Positions 45,563-57,369 are shown, counted from the first letter of the stretch. The stretch: 64,000 nt of DNA from Magicicada septendecula (GCA_034769895.1 CM068373.1:22053967-22117966); one strand, 5' to 3'. Notes: generated by a model not told the origin, from the sequence alone. Translations and numbers: made by a program.

Positions 45563-46147
45563 TGTCTACGTATTAGTGGTTCTGGCGCTTCTCCGTCGAT
45601 CGTTGTATAGTCTTACGGCATTACAGAACAATCCAAGTGTTTATCGAATGTTCCAGAGGAGTCTGGCTGAATGTTGTGGCGTACGTGATTTCAACATCCG
45701 GTCGCGAGACATTTCTCGACGTCGCCAGCCCCGCGCACTGTGTCAAGGCCGCAATCAAATGCGTCCTAGTGTAGAGCTGATGCGTAGTGTTTTCTAGGAG
45801 ACGCCTACTAGCGAATATTCTGGAACCTCGGCGGGGTATAAATACAAATACTCGGCGACGTTCATTTTCAGTTTGAGTTGCGAATTATTGGAGCGCGGTT
45901 TGTAGTATTGTGGCGAAGTATTAGGTGTTTTATAATTGTGCGGGACTATTGTAAGGCAATTGTGTTTTATATCAGTTAACATTTTTATTGCTGTGAAAAA
46001 TTTTTAATTGATTTGTTGTAAGAGACTTTCTTGTTAATTACAAACCGTTTAATTGTGAAAATTAAAGCTGGTGATTAGTGACGTAACTGGTGTCTTCTAT
46101 TTTGTTTTCCACTGTACCAAACGACGACCAAGTAGACAGTCGTAACA
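45563..46147 (+). mobile_element. LTR of an LTR retrotransposon, left edge uncertain
   Basis: The 3' part (46090-46147: TGGTGTCTTCTATTTTGTTT, then TTCCACTGTAC, CGACGACCAAG and a terminal GTCGTAACA) matches the end of the solo LTR at 62897-63448. Upstream lies a TATA box (TATAAATA, 45837-45844) with a CAGT-type start region about 30 bp later, as in an insect LTR promoter. The left edge could be TGTCT at 45563, but no target duplication confirms it. The 73-codon frame at 45576-45797 lies inside and is not a gene. The following 46148-46600 shows no gag or pol. Confidence 0.6.
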
Positions 46148-46149
46148 AT

Positions 46150-46600
46150 ATGTTGTTCACGGAATAACGATGAAGTTAAAGTAGACGGAGTCTATATGTC
46201 GAGAGCGACATAGTATCCCCGTCGGAAGTTATTAGCGTCTCATCGTCGTTTGAAAATGTCCGAGGTAATTATGTGAATTGACATGACATGTACGGGAAAA
46301 TGTTGTCTTTAAGTTGTTGAACTTGATTTACAGTACGTAAGTCGTCTATTCGTCTGTTCTTGCACAAATGGCAATGTAAATGTGCAAAGCAGTACCGTAG
46401 TTTCATTAGATTTACTAATTTTTTACTTGTTAAGTCCATCTAATTCAATCGTTTTTCACTCATTAATTACTGGAGTAATTAATTCTAGTTTACATAAATC
46501 AGTAATCCGTGCGTAGTTTGCACTAACCTTGTGTACCCACACGCGTTAATTTGCATGATTTTCAACGGCAATACTGATTTGCTGTATGTATTTTATCATC
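46150..46600. other. Sequence downstream of LTR, no gag/pol seen
   Basis: No primer binding site or coding remnant is recognised. It may be a short piece of internal LTR-element sequence or plain flank. Confidence 0.4.
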
Positions 46601-46604
46601 ATCA

Positions 46605-47105
46605 TCATAATCATCTTTAAGGTTTAAACCAAGGATGATTTGTTCCGGTCTCAAACAGGCAAAGATTAGAGCTGGTCACTCAGCGCATCCTCAGACGTCT
46701 CACACCTCTCCGCCACCACGGCTTATAGTTCCATATTAGTTTGGGGATGCGGCAGTCATCCAGTCCTCGGCAAAGTTGTTCCCACCAATTCAGCCGATAT
46801 TGGGCGATCGTGTCGCGTATACTCATAATATTCATTTTCTGTGTTCCTTCTACGATCGTGGAGAGTATAGCCTGCCACGTGCCTGAGAAATCTCATTTCA
46901 TCTGCTTGGATGCGACTGGCCTGGCCTTTGCTTAAAGTCCTACATTCAGACCAATAAAGAAGTGTGGGAAGAGCCATCGCCTTGTACAATTTTAGGCGTG
47001 TTCCTTTACTTGCTGACTGAAGGGTTCACCTAATGGACCCGCACATAAAGTTGAATTTATGCAACTTATTAACCACGTCGTTGCTTGCATTATAAGACAC
47101 CAACA
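46605..47105 (-). pseudogene. LINE reverse transcriptase C-terminal fragment, (GAT)n-tail family
   Basis: Minus frame 46989-46756: MYKAMALPTLLYWSECRTL, SRIQADEMRFLRHVAGYTLH, RRNTENEYYEYT. Frameshifted pieces follow to the 3' block at about 46640. An ATC/ATG microsatellite (46597-46611) closes the element. Upstream, 47060-47105 preserves the LHKFNFMCGSI-like segment seen also at 23.9 and 56.5 kb. It is the same family as 7340, 23490 and 56335. Confidence 0.75.
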
Positions 47106-47109
47106 TTAT

Positions 47110-47515
47110 AAGTTAAGGTTGCTTGCATTATAAAGTACATTTTATAACGTACCAATTTTATTAAATAAAACACATTTAATTGTCGTATTATTACCCGGTC
47201 TGATCCGGGGATTATTCACACTAACGAAGTACATATGTGCACAAAGACGCAGTATTCATACACAGTTTTCCGGTTTATCAGACCGATGTTTGTCAGTGGT
47301 TGAAACGTTTGCGATTTCTAAGATCAGACCACGGCCTAATAACACCGAAAGTGTTAACAATAACTACAACGCCGGCCGTGATAGCTTAAGGCAACAACGA
47401 ACATCGTTAAGTTGCAACAATCCAATGCGTATTTTATCAATATCCAGTGGTTAAATCGTGTGGAAAATTGTTTAATGTCAAAATGACGTCGCGGGTGCTT
47501 AAGTAGTGTAGGTGA
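47110..47515. other. Intergenic, no gene seen
   Basis: A little more GC-rich than its surroundings. Nothing recognised. Confidence 0.4.
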
Positions 47516-47521
47516 TTACTT

Positions 47522-47721
47522 CTTACTTTTCTTTTATAAAATTGCTAAACTGCTATAATTGTTATTATTTAGACAAAGCTTTTCGTCATCACTGACATCT
47601 TCAGGTCTTAAACAACAAAGAAAGAGGTTGTTTAAGACCTGAAGATGTCAGTGATGACGAAAAGCTTTGTCTAAATAATAACAATTATAGCAGTTTAGCA
47701 ATTTTATAAAAGAAAAGTAAG
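47522..47721. repeat. Perfect inverted repeat, 95-bp arms, 10-bp loop
   Basis: The arm 47522-47616 and the arm 47627-47721 are exact reverse complements by my reading, with a 10-base loop (47617-47626). Each arm carries CTGAAGA, T, GTCA, GTGA, TGAC, GAAA (47604-47581 and 47639-47662), the motif of PLE tails. It has no coding capacity. Perfect arms mean a very recent origin, gene-conversion-like maintenance, or an assembly or cloning artefact. Confidence 0.9.
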
Positions 47722-47797
47722 GATGGCTGCTAATTTAAACAATACGAAGAATGATTACTTCTTAGTAATTAACAACTTTCATTTACTATTAATTTTT

Positions 47798-47914
47798 ACT
47801 CCCATGTTCCATAAGGAAATGCAAGTATGGTGATGGCGAAAAAAATCGTGTTCGAGATAACGGCAGATTCTCATTGTACTACCATCAAAACATGAAAAAA
47901 AGTCATTTTTCGAA

Positions 47915-47967
<53 letters not shown>

Positions 47968-48617
47968 TTTCTGTGTGTAGATTTTTTTCTATGGCAAACG
48001 ATAAGAGCCGCAAATTCAAACAGAATCAAATAATTTTTTGCATACAGCCCTGAATTGCAGAGTTCTCAAGACTCGTTGATTTTGGTGAAGATCGGTTACG
48101 GGGAAAGGGTAGTTTACCAGAAACATTTTTTATTGTAACAAGAGTAAGATACTTAATTTTGATAAATAAAGTATCCTAATAAGTAGATCATAATAATCCA
48201 CTGCAGAAACGTAGATGAAATATCTATAAATGAAGAGGCTAGTTGAACGGGGTGGAGGTAATTTTCTATAAATGAAAATAATAGTTGAAGGGGGAGGGGA
48301 TAATTTTTTATATGTGTACTACGTTATCGGCAACAAAGAAGTATTTTGTTGTTAAAATTCCTTACCGGGCTGTTTGGCCGTAGTCCAATGTTTTCTGCAA
48401 AACCAGACGTTTCGGCAGTGCCATCGACTTCTAACATCAGTGAAAATCGAGTGCGATAACGTGAAGCGGTATACGTTAGTAACCACAGTACTGTGGTTAA
48501 GGCTGAAGCAGTAAGTAGAAAGAAGTAGTTTCTATAGAAATATTTAATTTCGAAAATGATTTTAAATATAAATCTTAGAACATGGAAGTCATGTATGGTT
48601 CTCCATATCGATATTTG
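47798..48617 (-). mobile_element. Element D: compact single-unit copy of the 163-bp element
   Basis: The minus strand runs from AAATATCGATATGGAGAACC (48617) through the 5' unique block (to about 48130), which includes CTGATG, a stem and GAAACGTC (48440-48410). One 163-bp unit follows (about 48130-47985), then a (TG)n tract (47916-47966), the conserved 120-bp block, and a decayed palindromic end (CTTCCATA-like, about 47798). It defines the basic architecture of the family in about 820 bp, without the array expansion seen at 10-17 kb. Confidence 0.75.
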
Positions 48618-48689
48618 TAATAGTAATTACAACTGTTATTTTATACTATTAAAATGAATAACTATTAATTTTACTGATCAAATTCATTG

Positions 48690-49195
48690 ATCAGTTTGTA
48701 ATCCAAGTTAGTCAGGATAAATTACAACTGGCTATCCACAAACTGAATCTGTTATCAAAAGGTTATAATTTGAACATTTCAATAGAAAAAACTAAGACCA
48801 TGGCATTCCTAGGAAAAGATTCGATATTCGGACAAAAATTGTAATTGAAAATAAAATTTTATAACAAGTATCACATTTCAATTACCTAAGATGTGATATT
48901 ACATGTGAAGAAAACAAAGATATTCTTAATAAAACAAACTACTTCCAAAGAATATGTGGGACGTTACGGAGATCACTCAAAGGAAAGACCACGAAAGAAA
49001 CCCAAATAAAATTCTATAAGGTGATAGCAGTCCCCATACAATAGTACGGGTCCGAATCATGGGCACCAAGAAAGAAAGATGACTTATAAGCCAACCGGAA
49101 GAAGAAATGTTGGTAGACCGAGACAGAGATGGTGAAGTCGGAACAGGCAACCTGCCTAATCCTGGACAGATAGATGATGATGATGATGATTAATT
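48690..49195 (+). pseudogene. LINE reverse transcriptase fragment
   Basis: The plus frame reads LQLAIHKLNLLSKGYNLNIS, then IEKTKTMAFLGKDS. That is the end of the palm domain followed by K-T-K-x-M-A-F, as in 41990-42490. After several stops it continues with scattered pieces (RPRKKP, a Y-G-S-E-S-like site at 49045, GRRNVGRPRQRW at about 49095-49130), then a GAT microsatellite (49173-49190). Decayed. Confidence 0.65.
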
Positions 49196-49199
49196 TTTG

Positions 49200-50105
49200 T
49201 TCCAAATTTTTCTTATTGTGTTTATACTGAAGCAGGGATTGTATATTAAGTGTAAGTTGGAAGAATACAACAGACCCAACAAAATCTCGGGCACACGAAA
49301 AAATATAGTTGTACTATATACTAGTTATAGTTGTACTATTTACTAGTGTACTATACTAGTTATAGTTGTACTATTTACTTATACTAGTAAAAAATATATT
49401 TAACTATATCAAAAACATGTAGATTATGATAATTTTAATTCTGTTGTTTGTATAGCAAAACCCCTCATATATAGGCCCTTACAGGTTTTCTCATAAATGA
49501 ATTGCTTATTTTCCTCGTCTTTACTGATAACAACCACATTTACTTGACAGATTTAGGAGACTTTATGTTTTATTTCAAAACATGTGTGTCTGTGTGAGGG
49601 GTCGCGCGCACTCGTGCTATAAACAGGTAAGTTCCAGAAATTATTTCTGTTCATACGCTCGTTGAGTCTGCTTGTTAAAATTTTGTAGTACGGAGTTTCT
49701 TTGTAAAAGAATCACGGGCAAAATTAATTTATGCAGAATACTTGTTCAAATATTTGCTAACCGTTCTGAGTGAATTAAAGCAAACAAAAACCAAAACCAA
49801 ATAGACAATATTATTCTGTTGATTCACTGTATTAAATAAATTTAGCTGAATAAAAAGATATCTACAAAAATTGCCAAAATCTGAAGTAAGATTTTGTTTG
49901 AGTTCCTTGTTTGAAGGATAATAAATTTAATTTACCATTGTGCAAATAAATGATGGCTATTGCTTTTTGATAATATTGATTGCATAGATTTGTTCTCAAT
50001 AAATAATCACTATTTGTAATATTTTTCATAATATTGTCTAATATTTTACATACATGTATTATTATTATATTACAATAAAAATTGTAGGTTCTTATGTGTT
50101 TATAC
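49200..50105. other. AT-rich intergenic
   Basis: No gene. A short tandem duplication around TAGTTATAGTTGTACTATTTA lies at 49305-49390. Confidence 0.5.
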
Positions 50106-50109
50106 TTCT

Positions 50110-50520
50110 TTTTTTCTTCTTATCTGGCGCTGCAGCCTTCGGTGGGTCTCCTCAACTATACACCTCCCAACTATATATGCTCCCCTGTTCTTTGCCCTTC
50201 CTCACTACCCTCTAGTTCCCACGCTGGCAAGATCTTCTGTTACGGCATCCAATTATCTTCTCATCCTTGGCCTGCCTCTATGTCTAGTAATATATAATAT
50301 CATCACTTCAGCATTATTTAAGGCATTCCTTTCTCAGACAATTTTTTCACATATTTCAGCCACCGCAACCTCTGTGAATTGATGACTTTCACAATGTCTT
50401 TTCTAAACATGAGAGCCTGTAGTTCTTTGTTATTGCGTATTTTCCAACTCCTTAATTCTCTTATTGGGCTATAAATTTCACGCAATATTTTACGCAAATA
50501 TTTTGCGCTCAAATGATTTT
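50110..50520 (-). pseudogene. LINE reverse transcriptase C-terminal fragment
   Basis: Minus frame from 50512: YLRKILREIYSPIRELRSWK, IRNNKELQALMFRKDIVKVI, NSQRLRWLKYVKKLSE. A W-x-I-R-x-N-x-E-L stretch followed by Q-R-L-x-W is the C-terminal pattern of a further insect LINE family. It decays before a G-K-R-x-x-G-R-P-like block at about 50270. Confidence 0.6.
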
Positions 50521-50619
50521 AAAGAATTTTAAATCGAATTCCCCCCCATACTATAAAAGTAATTGGTTACGAAACCTCAACAAAGCCTTGGACAGGAGCA
50601 ATAGATTACTACCAAGGCA

Positions 50620-50710
50620 AAGGGCAAGGACATATTATATTATGGCAATCGCTACTTGGGATCTAAGAACAATGTTGAAACCTGGGAAAATTATGGAAAT
50701 GTGTTTCTGC
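50620..50710 (+). pseudogene. LINE endonuclease N-terminal scrap
   Basis: The plus frame RARTYYIMAIATWDLRTMLKPGKIME resembles the start of the apurinic-type endonuclease of LINE ORF2 (x-I-A-T-W-N-x-R-T-L-x-x-x-G-K). D replaces the usual N of T-W-N. It is very short; the rest of the domain is absent. Confidence 0.5.
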
Positions 50711-50759
50711 TATCAAATTAATGTGCTATTCAGTCTAAATGTTATATATTTCTAAGCTG

Positions 50760-51670
50760 TAATTTTACACGTTGTTATTACTGCAAGTTGATTATAGTGT
50801 TTACTACGGGGAACAGGATAAAATATAACGTGACATGACTTGGCTGTCACTACGTGTTGCGTGATCCACATGATATGGATAGCAGGTGTGTTACTAATTG
50901 TGTCATGCTTATTTAACAGTATTTGCACATTCCATAACATTACAAGAGAAAACAAAATAACGTAATTTATAAGGAACTGAATTTTGAAACACACTTAAAG
51001 ACGGTGGGTCATCACATTTTGTTTTTTAAATATCGGGACTAATTTTTGCGGAAAGGATATAATGATAATGATGGTCTTTCCAAAGTAGTGACGCTGGTGG
51101 TATTAATTATATTGGTCTCTATGTTTCGAAAAAAATGATTAAATCGTCTATGCAGATATAAGACTCATGGTTGATGATTATACTATTGATGCTGACAGGC
51201 GAGTGGCTTAACTAATAAGGATGATGTCAGGCCCTCGGAGGCCGCCCAAAACTTATTCTGAAGAATCGAAATAATGGCAGAAGGCTGCTTGGTACTCCAA
51301 ACTTATTTTACGTAACGGCCTCTTAATCCATCCAAATATTATCATCATTTTTTCTTGTTTTAATTTTCTTTTTCTTTCTTAATCCCTTCTAGACTTAGGC
51401 TACAAATATGTTCTAGTTAATTACATATTTCCTTCAATCTATTTTACATCTTTCAGTCCGAATAACATATCTACTAATTTGGAATGTCTAAGGTAATATA
51501 AATAAAAAATAACATTTCTCTTCTAACTACGAAGTAATTCATCGATGTACAAATATCAGTGGATTACACAAAATGATCAGACTTAATAAATAAATATTTG
51601 TATACCCACGATCTAGTATAAAAATGGCTTTAAAAAACTGAAAGATATGTTCCCCAATTCCACTAATAAG
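50760..51670. other. Intergenic, no gene seen
   Basis: AT-rich; nothing recognised on either strand. Confidence 0.45.
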
Positions 51671-51679
51671 CAAATTTAT

Positions 51680-52290
51680 AGTTGTGGTTTAATGGGGGAA
51701 GTTTCCAGTCAGATCAAAAATTGTTCTTGAGGAAACAGTTTTGGACCAAGTTTCTGAATTTAATTACATGGGTTGCACTACCAGCATTAGGAACGACACA
51801 AGCCGACATATCACTACAAAATATCGACGTTTCAGATGATTTATGACGTTATACATAGAACGTTGAGGAAAAAGACAAGGAAAGAGATAATGCTCAAATT
51901 TTATAAACAATGGCAATGCCTGTTTTACTACATGGATGTGTAATATGGGTTCTTACCAAAGAGATTAAAAACCAGATTTAAACTTTGTCAATGAAGTTTC
52001 TGAAAAGAAGAAAGCGTTGCACGAGAGAGGCGTGTTTGCGGAGTGAGGATATTAGAACACAGCTGGAGGTATTCACCGTAAATGATAAAATCCAAACAAA
52101 TCGCAGTGAATGGTTACAGCATCTGAACTGAATGAAGGATGGACGACTACCTAAGGTTGCGTTTTGATATACACCCTTTGGTACAAGAGATGTAGGAAGA
52201 CCTAGAGTGAGATAGGGAGATACTTTGTGAAGATGGAACAGACAAAGTGCCTAATCAGTGAGATGAAGAAGAAGGAGAAGGAGAAGAAGG
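51680..52290 (+). pseudogene. LINE reverse transcriptase C-terminal fragment
   Basis: Pieces in changing plus frames: VLDQVSEFNYMGCTTSIRND, TMAMPVLLHGC at about 51910, LKRRKRCTREA, then a W-L-Q-H-L-like segment and GRPRVR at about 52195. The order V-x-x-F-x-Y-x-G-C, L-x-G-C, H-L, G-R-P-R is that of a LINE C terminus. It ends in a GAAGAAGGAGAAGG purine run (52265-52290). Heavily mutated. Confidence 0.6.
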
Positions 52291-52389
52291 TAGTCATAAC
52301 ATACAAATCCTGAACATTTTATTTGCCTCCAAGAGCGTTTAAGACTATAAAACAGGTTAATTACCTTCCGTCATGCTTCTTAAAATCCG

Positions 52390-53545
52390 AATACAGGATT
52401 ACTCGAGTTTCAACACATTAAGTGTCATCATCAGATCCTCAATGAATATTGGTAAAACTACATTTGTTGATGTTTGCACATCTCGACAAACGATAAAAAC
52501 AACACATACATAATAACGAAAATATTTAAATAAATTAACACACATTAAAAACAAGACAAAACAGAACGAAACACAATACACGCGGCCGCCGCGGACCTGC
52601 GCAGGAACACGGTATACAGTAAAATTAATCGATACCGATTTGACCTTTGATAAACTTTATCGATCTGACACAGCTAATATCTCGTTCTATATCGTTGACT
52701 CTATTAAATAAAATATTATTTTTATATATTGACTTTTCATTTAGGTTGCGATCGTAATTCTCTTTAGTGGCCTTATATATCTCAAACCGTTCGAGAGTGT
52801 CCAGTTTAAGAGATTTCCTGCATTTATGTAATATGTCCAATTTCTCACTAATACTTTTTATGTTGTGATCTTGTGAGCTTAAATGTTCAGCGAATGTGGA
52901 TCTTCCTATATTTGACTTAGAGCTTGGGATGTGTTCTTTATAACGCAATTTGAACGAAAGACCCGTTTATCCTGTGTAGAAATTTGAACAATCCGAACAA
53001 TTAAGCCTGTATACACCAGTACCGTCGAATTCATCGAAAGACCTATTTTGATTTTTAAACTTAAGTTTGTTCTCGAGTTTATTATTTCCTTTTGTAGCCA
53101 ATACAATATTTTGTTTTTCAATTGGTTTTTTAAAGTATGGTGTAACATTTCGCCATACTCTATTGCGATATATTTTACTTTTTCTTTAGGCACGTCAATA
53201 TTTATTAATCTATTTTGTTTCTTATTTATTATTTTATCTATTATGTTGCTTTTATATCCATTGGCTACCGCTATGTGTTTAATAATGTCGACCTCGTTTT
53301 TATGGTCTTCTGTGGAGAGGGGCAACGACAGCAATCTATGTACCATGCTATTAAAAAATGCCATTTTGTGTGAATAAGGGTGGTAAGATGAGGCATGAAT
53401 AGCATGATCAGTGGTTGTCGGTTTCCTATAAATATTAAAGTTAACTTTGTTATCTCTCTTTGTTAAAGACAAATCTAAGAAATTTATTTTATTATTCTTT
53501 TCCGTTTCTAATGTAAATTGTAAATTTTTTGTTATGAATATTTAA
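52390..53545 (-). mobile_element. PLE: reverse transcriptase end, GIY-YIG domain and 3' tail
   Basis: From about 53545 on the minus strand: FITKNLQFTLETEKNNKINF, LDLSLTKRDNKVNFNIYRKP, then HASSYHPYSHKMAFFNSM, which is the end of the PLE reverse transcriptase (x-F-L-D-x-x-x, N-x-Y-R-K-P, H-P-x-x-H-K). After a linker it continues, shifted, NRSFDEFDGTGVYRLNCSDC, SNFYTG, stop, TGLSFKLRYKEH (GIY-YIG, with I-G-Q decayed) and TLERFEIYKATKENY to 52625. The tail holds CTGATGA, T, ACAC/GTGT, GAAAC (52434-52408). It is the longest PLE here, with about one frameshift and one stop. Confidence 0.85.
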
Positions 53546-53559
53546 ATAAAGTAAAGGAA

Positions 53560-53860
53560 AATGAAGTCTAACAAGGTAAAGGTTTTTGTGTATAAGTGAA
53601 CAGCACCTAGTTTATTATGTACGACATTTATTTACCTCCTGTGTCGGAAAACACTTGAATTACAGCAATTCATTGCAACAGATGAACTCAGAGTCACTGT
53701 ATGTTTTATGTTTGATTTGGTACCTAATCTTGCATGATTGTGTATATTGTATGTAGAGAAGGATGAAAATGTACAATCATTAGGCTCAAATAATTAGTAG
53801 ATTACAGTAACAAATATTAATTGATGACTCGTTGGGCACTTGGTGACTTGGTGAAACATA
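53560..53860. other. Intergenic, no gene seen
   Basis: AT-rich flank between the PLE and the foldback element. Confidence 0.4.
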
Positions 53861-53864
53861 TTAA

Positions 53865-54352
53865 TACAAAGGTTTTAAAAAATATATATATAAACACTTG
53901 GTAAGTTGCAACTATATAACAGCTTTTAATAAAGTGTATACACAGATTTTAGTTTGTTCATTTGTTCAATTTTTGTTATTGTTTAATGATTTTTTAATTT
54001 CTTAATTTTCTAATTACCCTTTATTAAAAGCTGTTATTTAGTTTAGTTAATTTTATATTTTGCATTCAAATTATATTTAGTTTAGTTAATTTTATATTTT
54101 AAATTCAGATTATATTTAGTTTGTACCGACATTTGACCTTCTCTTAGCTCCTGCAACCCCCCTTTCAATTGTCACAGCTCACACATGTTCCAATACACGC
54201 CCTAAACAGATGTGCACCACCACCCTTACATCCTCTGTTTAGGCTTTCATTCATCTCTTTGACAATGGCTTAATAAGTCGAAACAGCTGTCAGAGTTAAA
54301 TAAAATTTGTGAAACTTACCAAGTGTTTATATATTTTTTTAAACCTTTGTAA
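53865..54352. mobile_element. Foldback element with about 43-bp inverted termini
   Basis: ACAAAGGTTTTAAAAAATAT to AAACACTTGGTAAGTT (53865-53910) is mirrored by AACTTACCAAGTGTTTATAT to AAACCTTTGT (54313-54350). Inside, AACAGCTTTTAATAAAGTG (53919-) is inverted near 54018-54034. A 41-bp tandem duplication (TTTAGTTAATTTTATATTTT and following) lies at 54040-54121. TAAGTCGAAACAGCTGTC near 54270 resembles the end of a PLE tail. Non-coding. Confidence 0.65.
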
Positions 54353-54359
54353 CAAATAT

Positions 54360-56330
54360 GATGAGATGAGAAATATCCAGGAAAAGTATTGTGTGCAGCA
54401 TTGTGAATGTGCAAATTGGAGACGAAGTTAAATATTACATGTTCAGGACGGTTTTTGTTTAATACAGTAGGCATTATATTCAGGAAAGTTTAAAGCTTAA
54501 AAACTACCTTTCTCACGAGATATTTCCTTTCAAGCTACAAACTTTATGTTTACAAATAGTAATATTACCTATCCATCATGATACATCTTTTTCGAACAGA
54601 ACTAAAATTCAATAGAAATAAGAATTTTTGTAATTTTAATTTTTAGAAAAACCATGAAACAATAACAAGTACCTTCTAGTTAACATTGATTAGAAAAATA
54701 CACTAAAAATGAAAAATAAATTCTTGTGATGTATAATATTAAGATATTAAATAAATAAACTAAAAAGAAATATATTTTCCGTGGTTGTATAACACAATAG
54801 AATAAAAAAAATGTTTTACACATTATCAGAAAATTTAAGAAAACTAACATTCATCAAATAATCTTTTCCAAATAATTTTATTTTAAGGGGACGAATTTTT
54901 TAAAATTAGCCACGATAAATATTAAGTAAATAAACAGTATGAATTATTTGCTACTTAGCATTGAGTTTTAATAATACAAATTATTGCAAAATAACAAATT
55001 ATGAAAAAATAAAATATTTATACTTAATATATTTATATCAGAAATTTGATACTAAATTATGACATAATTCAGTTAGGTAATATTTAAATGTACAAAACTA
55101 TGGTTCTAGGATTATACATTACCATACAATAATACAACAACGGAATTTTTAAAATTCGGTCACTATATGATTACTCATAGGAAAGTAAAAAGCAATTCAC
55201 GTTGACTACTAATACTGTAGTGCAAACAGTAGTATAATAGTGTCAACAAACCGATTCACAACGGAAATATAGTTTAAAGAAAATTTTCTTCTAACGTTTA
55301 AAAAAACAGGAATTAATGGAGGTTTACCATCACCTTCAATATACCTACGTCTTAGATTATAACGCAAGAAAACAAAACAATATTTGAAATATTACAACAA
55401 GGTTAATTTGTAAATGGGTAACAAAGTTAATGAATGTTATTAAGAAACAGTTAGACCCAGAAAATACAGAAAACATGTTCCAGATAACTTTATTTTTCAA
55501 ATACTAAATGTACACCGCGTTTCTGAAAATATAAGAATGCATTGAACTTATTTTAATAACTACTTTTGGTTTTCTACTTATAACGCATTTATATAAAAAA
55601 AGTTATTGAGGATCATAAAGAAATATTTTTGTTATGTATAATCTGGATTAGAACATTTTTGTTAACGTTAGAAACTTGTTTTCCAAAACAAAGACAACAT
55701 ATTATGTCTTGTGAAGATACTTTACAGAACCAAACTATTGCCTAGAAATTTTGGAGATTTAGTGTACCAAAACATCTTTCGTATGTGGTTCCTGTTAGCT
55801 TCGTGCTTACGTAGCTTAATGTAAATTTTGTTTTAATCATGGCTGTTACCTCAAAATAAAACTGCACTCGTATTAACTCTGTGAAAAAATGACACAGAAC
55901 ATAACCAGAAGTTTATCAATGTATGAATCATTATTATTTAATATTGATTAAATATGGAGGTAAAATATGGGGATAATATAAATCAATGTGAAATACAAAT
56001 TATATATTCTGAATTCTGATTTTGTTTAACTACTTAAAGTCTATTAAACTACATACTTAATTGTGGATTGCCTATACGAAATAAATTAAAAAATAATTGC
56101 ACAGAGAAACTCGTTTTATATGTTAATGTGACCAACTATAAATTATGTTGATTGGTTGGGCAAATTATATTATTTGCATGCGTAAGTAGAGACTCGAAGT
56201 AAAAACGATCGTTAGTTTATGTGGGTTTATTTAGCTCACGTAATCAGCTCAATTACCAATAAATCCAATCCACAAGCTGTGTGACTTACCTGACTTTGTT
56301 TGCGTGTTAAACATTCTATAGATAAAAACG
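54360..56330. other. Two kb of AT-rich sequence without recognisable genes
   Basis: No open frame above about 60 codons, no repeat, and no RNA-like structure could be supported. Confidence 0.5.
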
Positions 56331-56334
56331 TTGC

Positions 56335-56998
56335 CTTTAAATCGAATCTGCAAAGACACTGGATTGCAGTTATCCACACTTAAGACCAAGGTGATGACTT
56401 TTCGTGGATCTGATCGCATACGGGCAAAATTTGTTAGATATGGTACTGTCCTGGAATAAGTTAGAAATTTTGAATACCTGGGCTACAGTGTGTCTTATAA
56501 TGCAAGGCAACGACGTTGTGAATAAGTTGCACAAACCTAACATGTGGAACTAATAGGTGAACCCTTAAATCAGCAAGTTAAGGAACGCGTAAAATTGTAC
56601 AAGGTAATGGCTCTTCCCACATTCACTTCTTTATAAGTCTGAAAATTGGACTTTAACAAAAGGCCATGCCAGTCGCATCCAAGCGGCTGAAATGAGATTT
56701 CTCAGGCAAGTGGCAGGGTATACTATCCATGATCATAGAAGAAACACAGATATACAACAGGAACTGAATATTATGTGTATACTCGACAGGATTTCCCAGT
56801 ATCGGCTGAATTGGTGGGAACGTCTTTGCCGAATGGGTGACTGTCGCATCCCCAAAGAAATATGGAACTATAAGCCGAGGGGACGGAGAGGTGTGGGACG
56901 TCCGAGGAAGCTCTGGAGTGACCCGCTCTAATCTTTGCCTATTTGAGATCGGAACAAACCATCGTTGGTTTAATCCTTGAAGATGATAATAATGTTGG
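56335..56998 (+). pseudogene. LINE reverse transcriptase C-terminal fragment, best copy of (GAT)n-tail family
   Basis: Plus strand: RICKDTGLQLST, LKTKVMTFRGSDRIRAKF, VRNFEYLGYSVSYNARQ, then shifted VKERVKLYKVMALPTF. From 56692 it reads MRFLRQVAGYTIHDHRRNTD, QYRLNWWERLCRMGDCRIPK, EIWNYKPRGRRGVGRPRKLW and SDPL, stop. The 3' block (CTTTGCCTATTTGAGATCGG) leads to a short GAT tail (56980-56995). The final 80 codons are still open, so this is the copy that best defines the 3' end of the family. The palm catalytic motifs are lost. Confidence 0.85.
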
Positions 56999-57096
56999 TA
57001 ATAAATGTTTTCTTAAATACATTTTTATGTATACAAGTGTACGAGATATAACAATGTATTTAAAAACCGAGAATCTTTTCTAATAATAATAATAAT

Positions 57097-57366
57097 AATG
57101 GCTCCCATGTGTACCACCGAAGTAGCTTAGGAGAAGGCAGGGTAGGCTGCCTTATATGAGCCGTACGGCATAGAAGGAAGGCAGTACTACGCTTCAGCCG
57201 CCCATTATTATCCCCAGGATTTTATCCCAGGTAATCATTTTCAACAGGCTGAATCGACCTGGGCGCTAAAAAACATACTTGATTTTATGGTGTGGTCCCG
57301 GGAATCGAACCCGGAACCTCTAGGTTAGTAGCCAGCTGCCGTACCCATTGGTCTACTGAGCCGCCA
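57097..57366 (-). mobile_element. tRNA-derived SINE, second copy
   Basis: It matches 7886-8168 over its full length. On the minus strand it starts GGCGGCTCAGTAGACCAATGG (57366), A box TAGACCAATGG (57355-57345), B box GGTTCGATTCC (57311-57301), and ends in (ATT)n (57097 down to 57080). The A box has one change (T of CACT replaced) relative to copy 1. Confidence 0.85.
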
Positions 57367-57369
57367 AAA

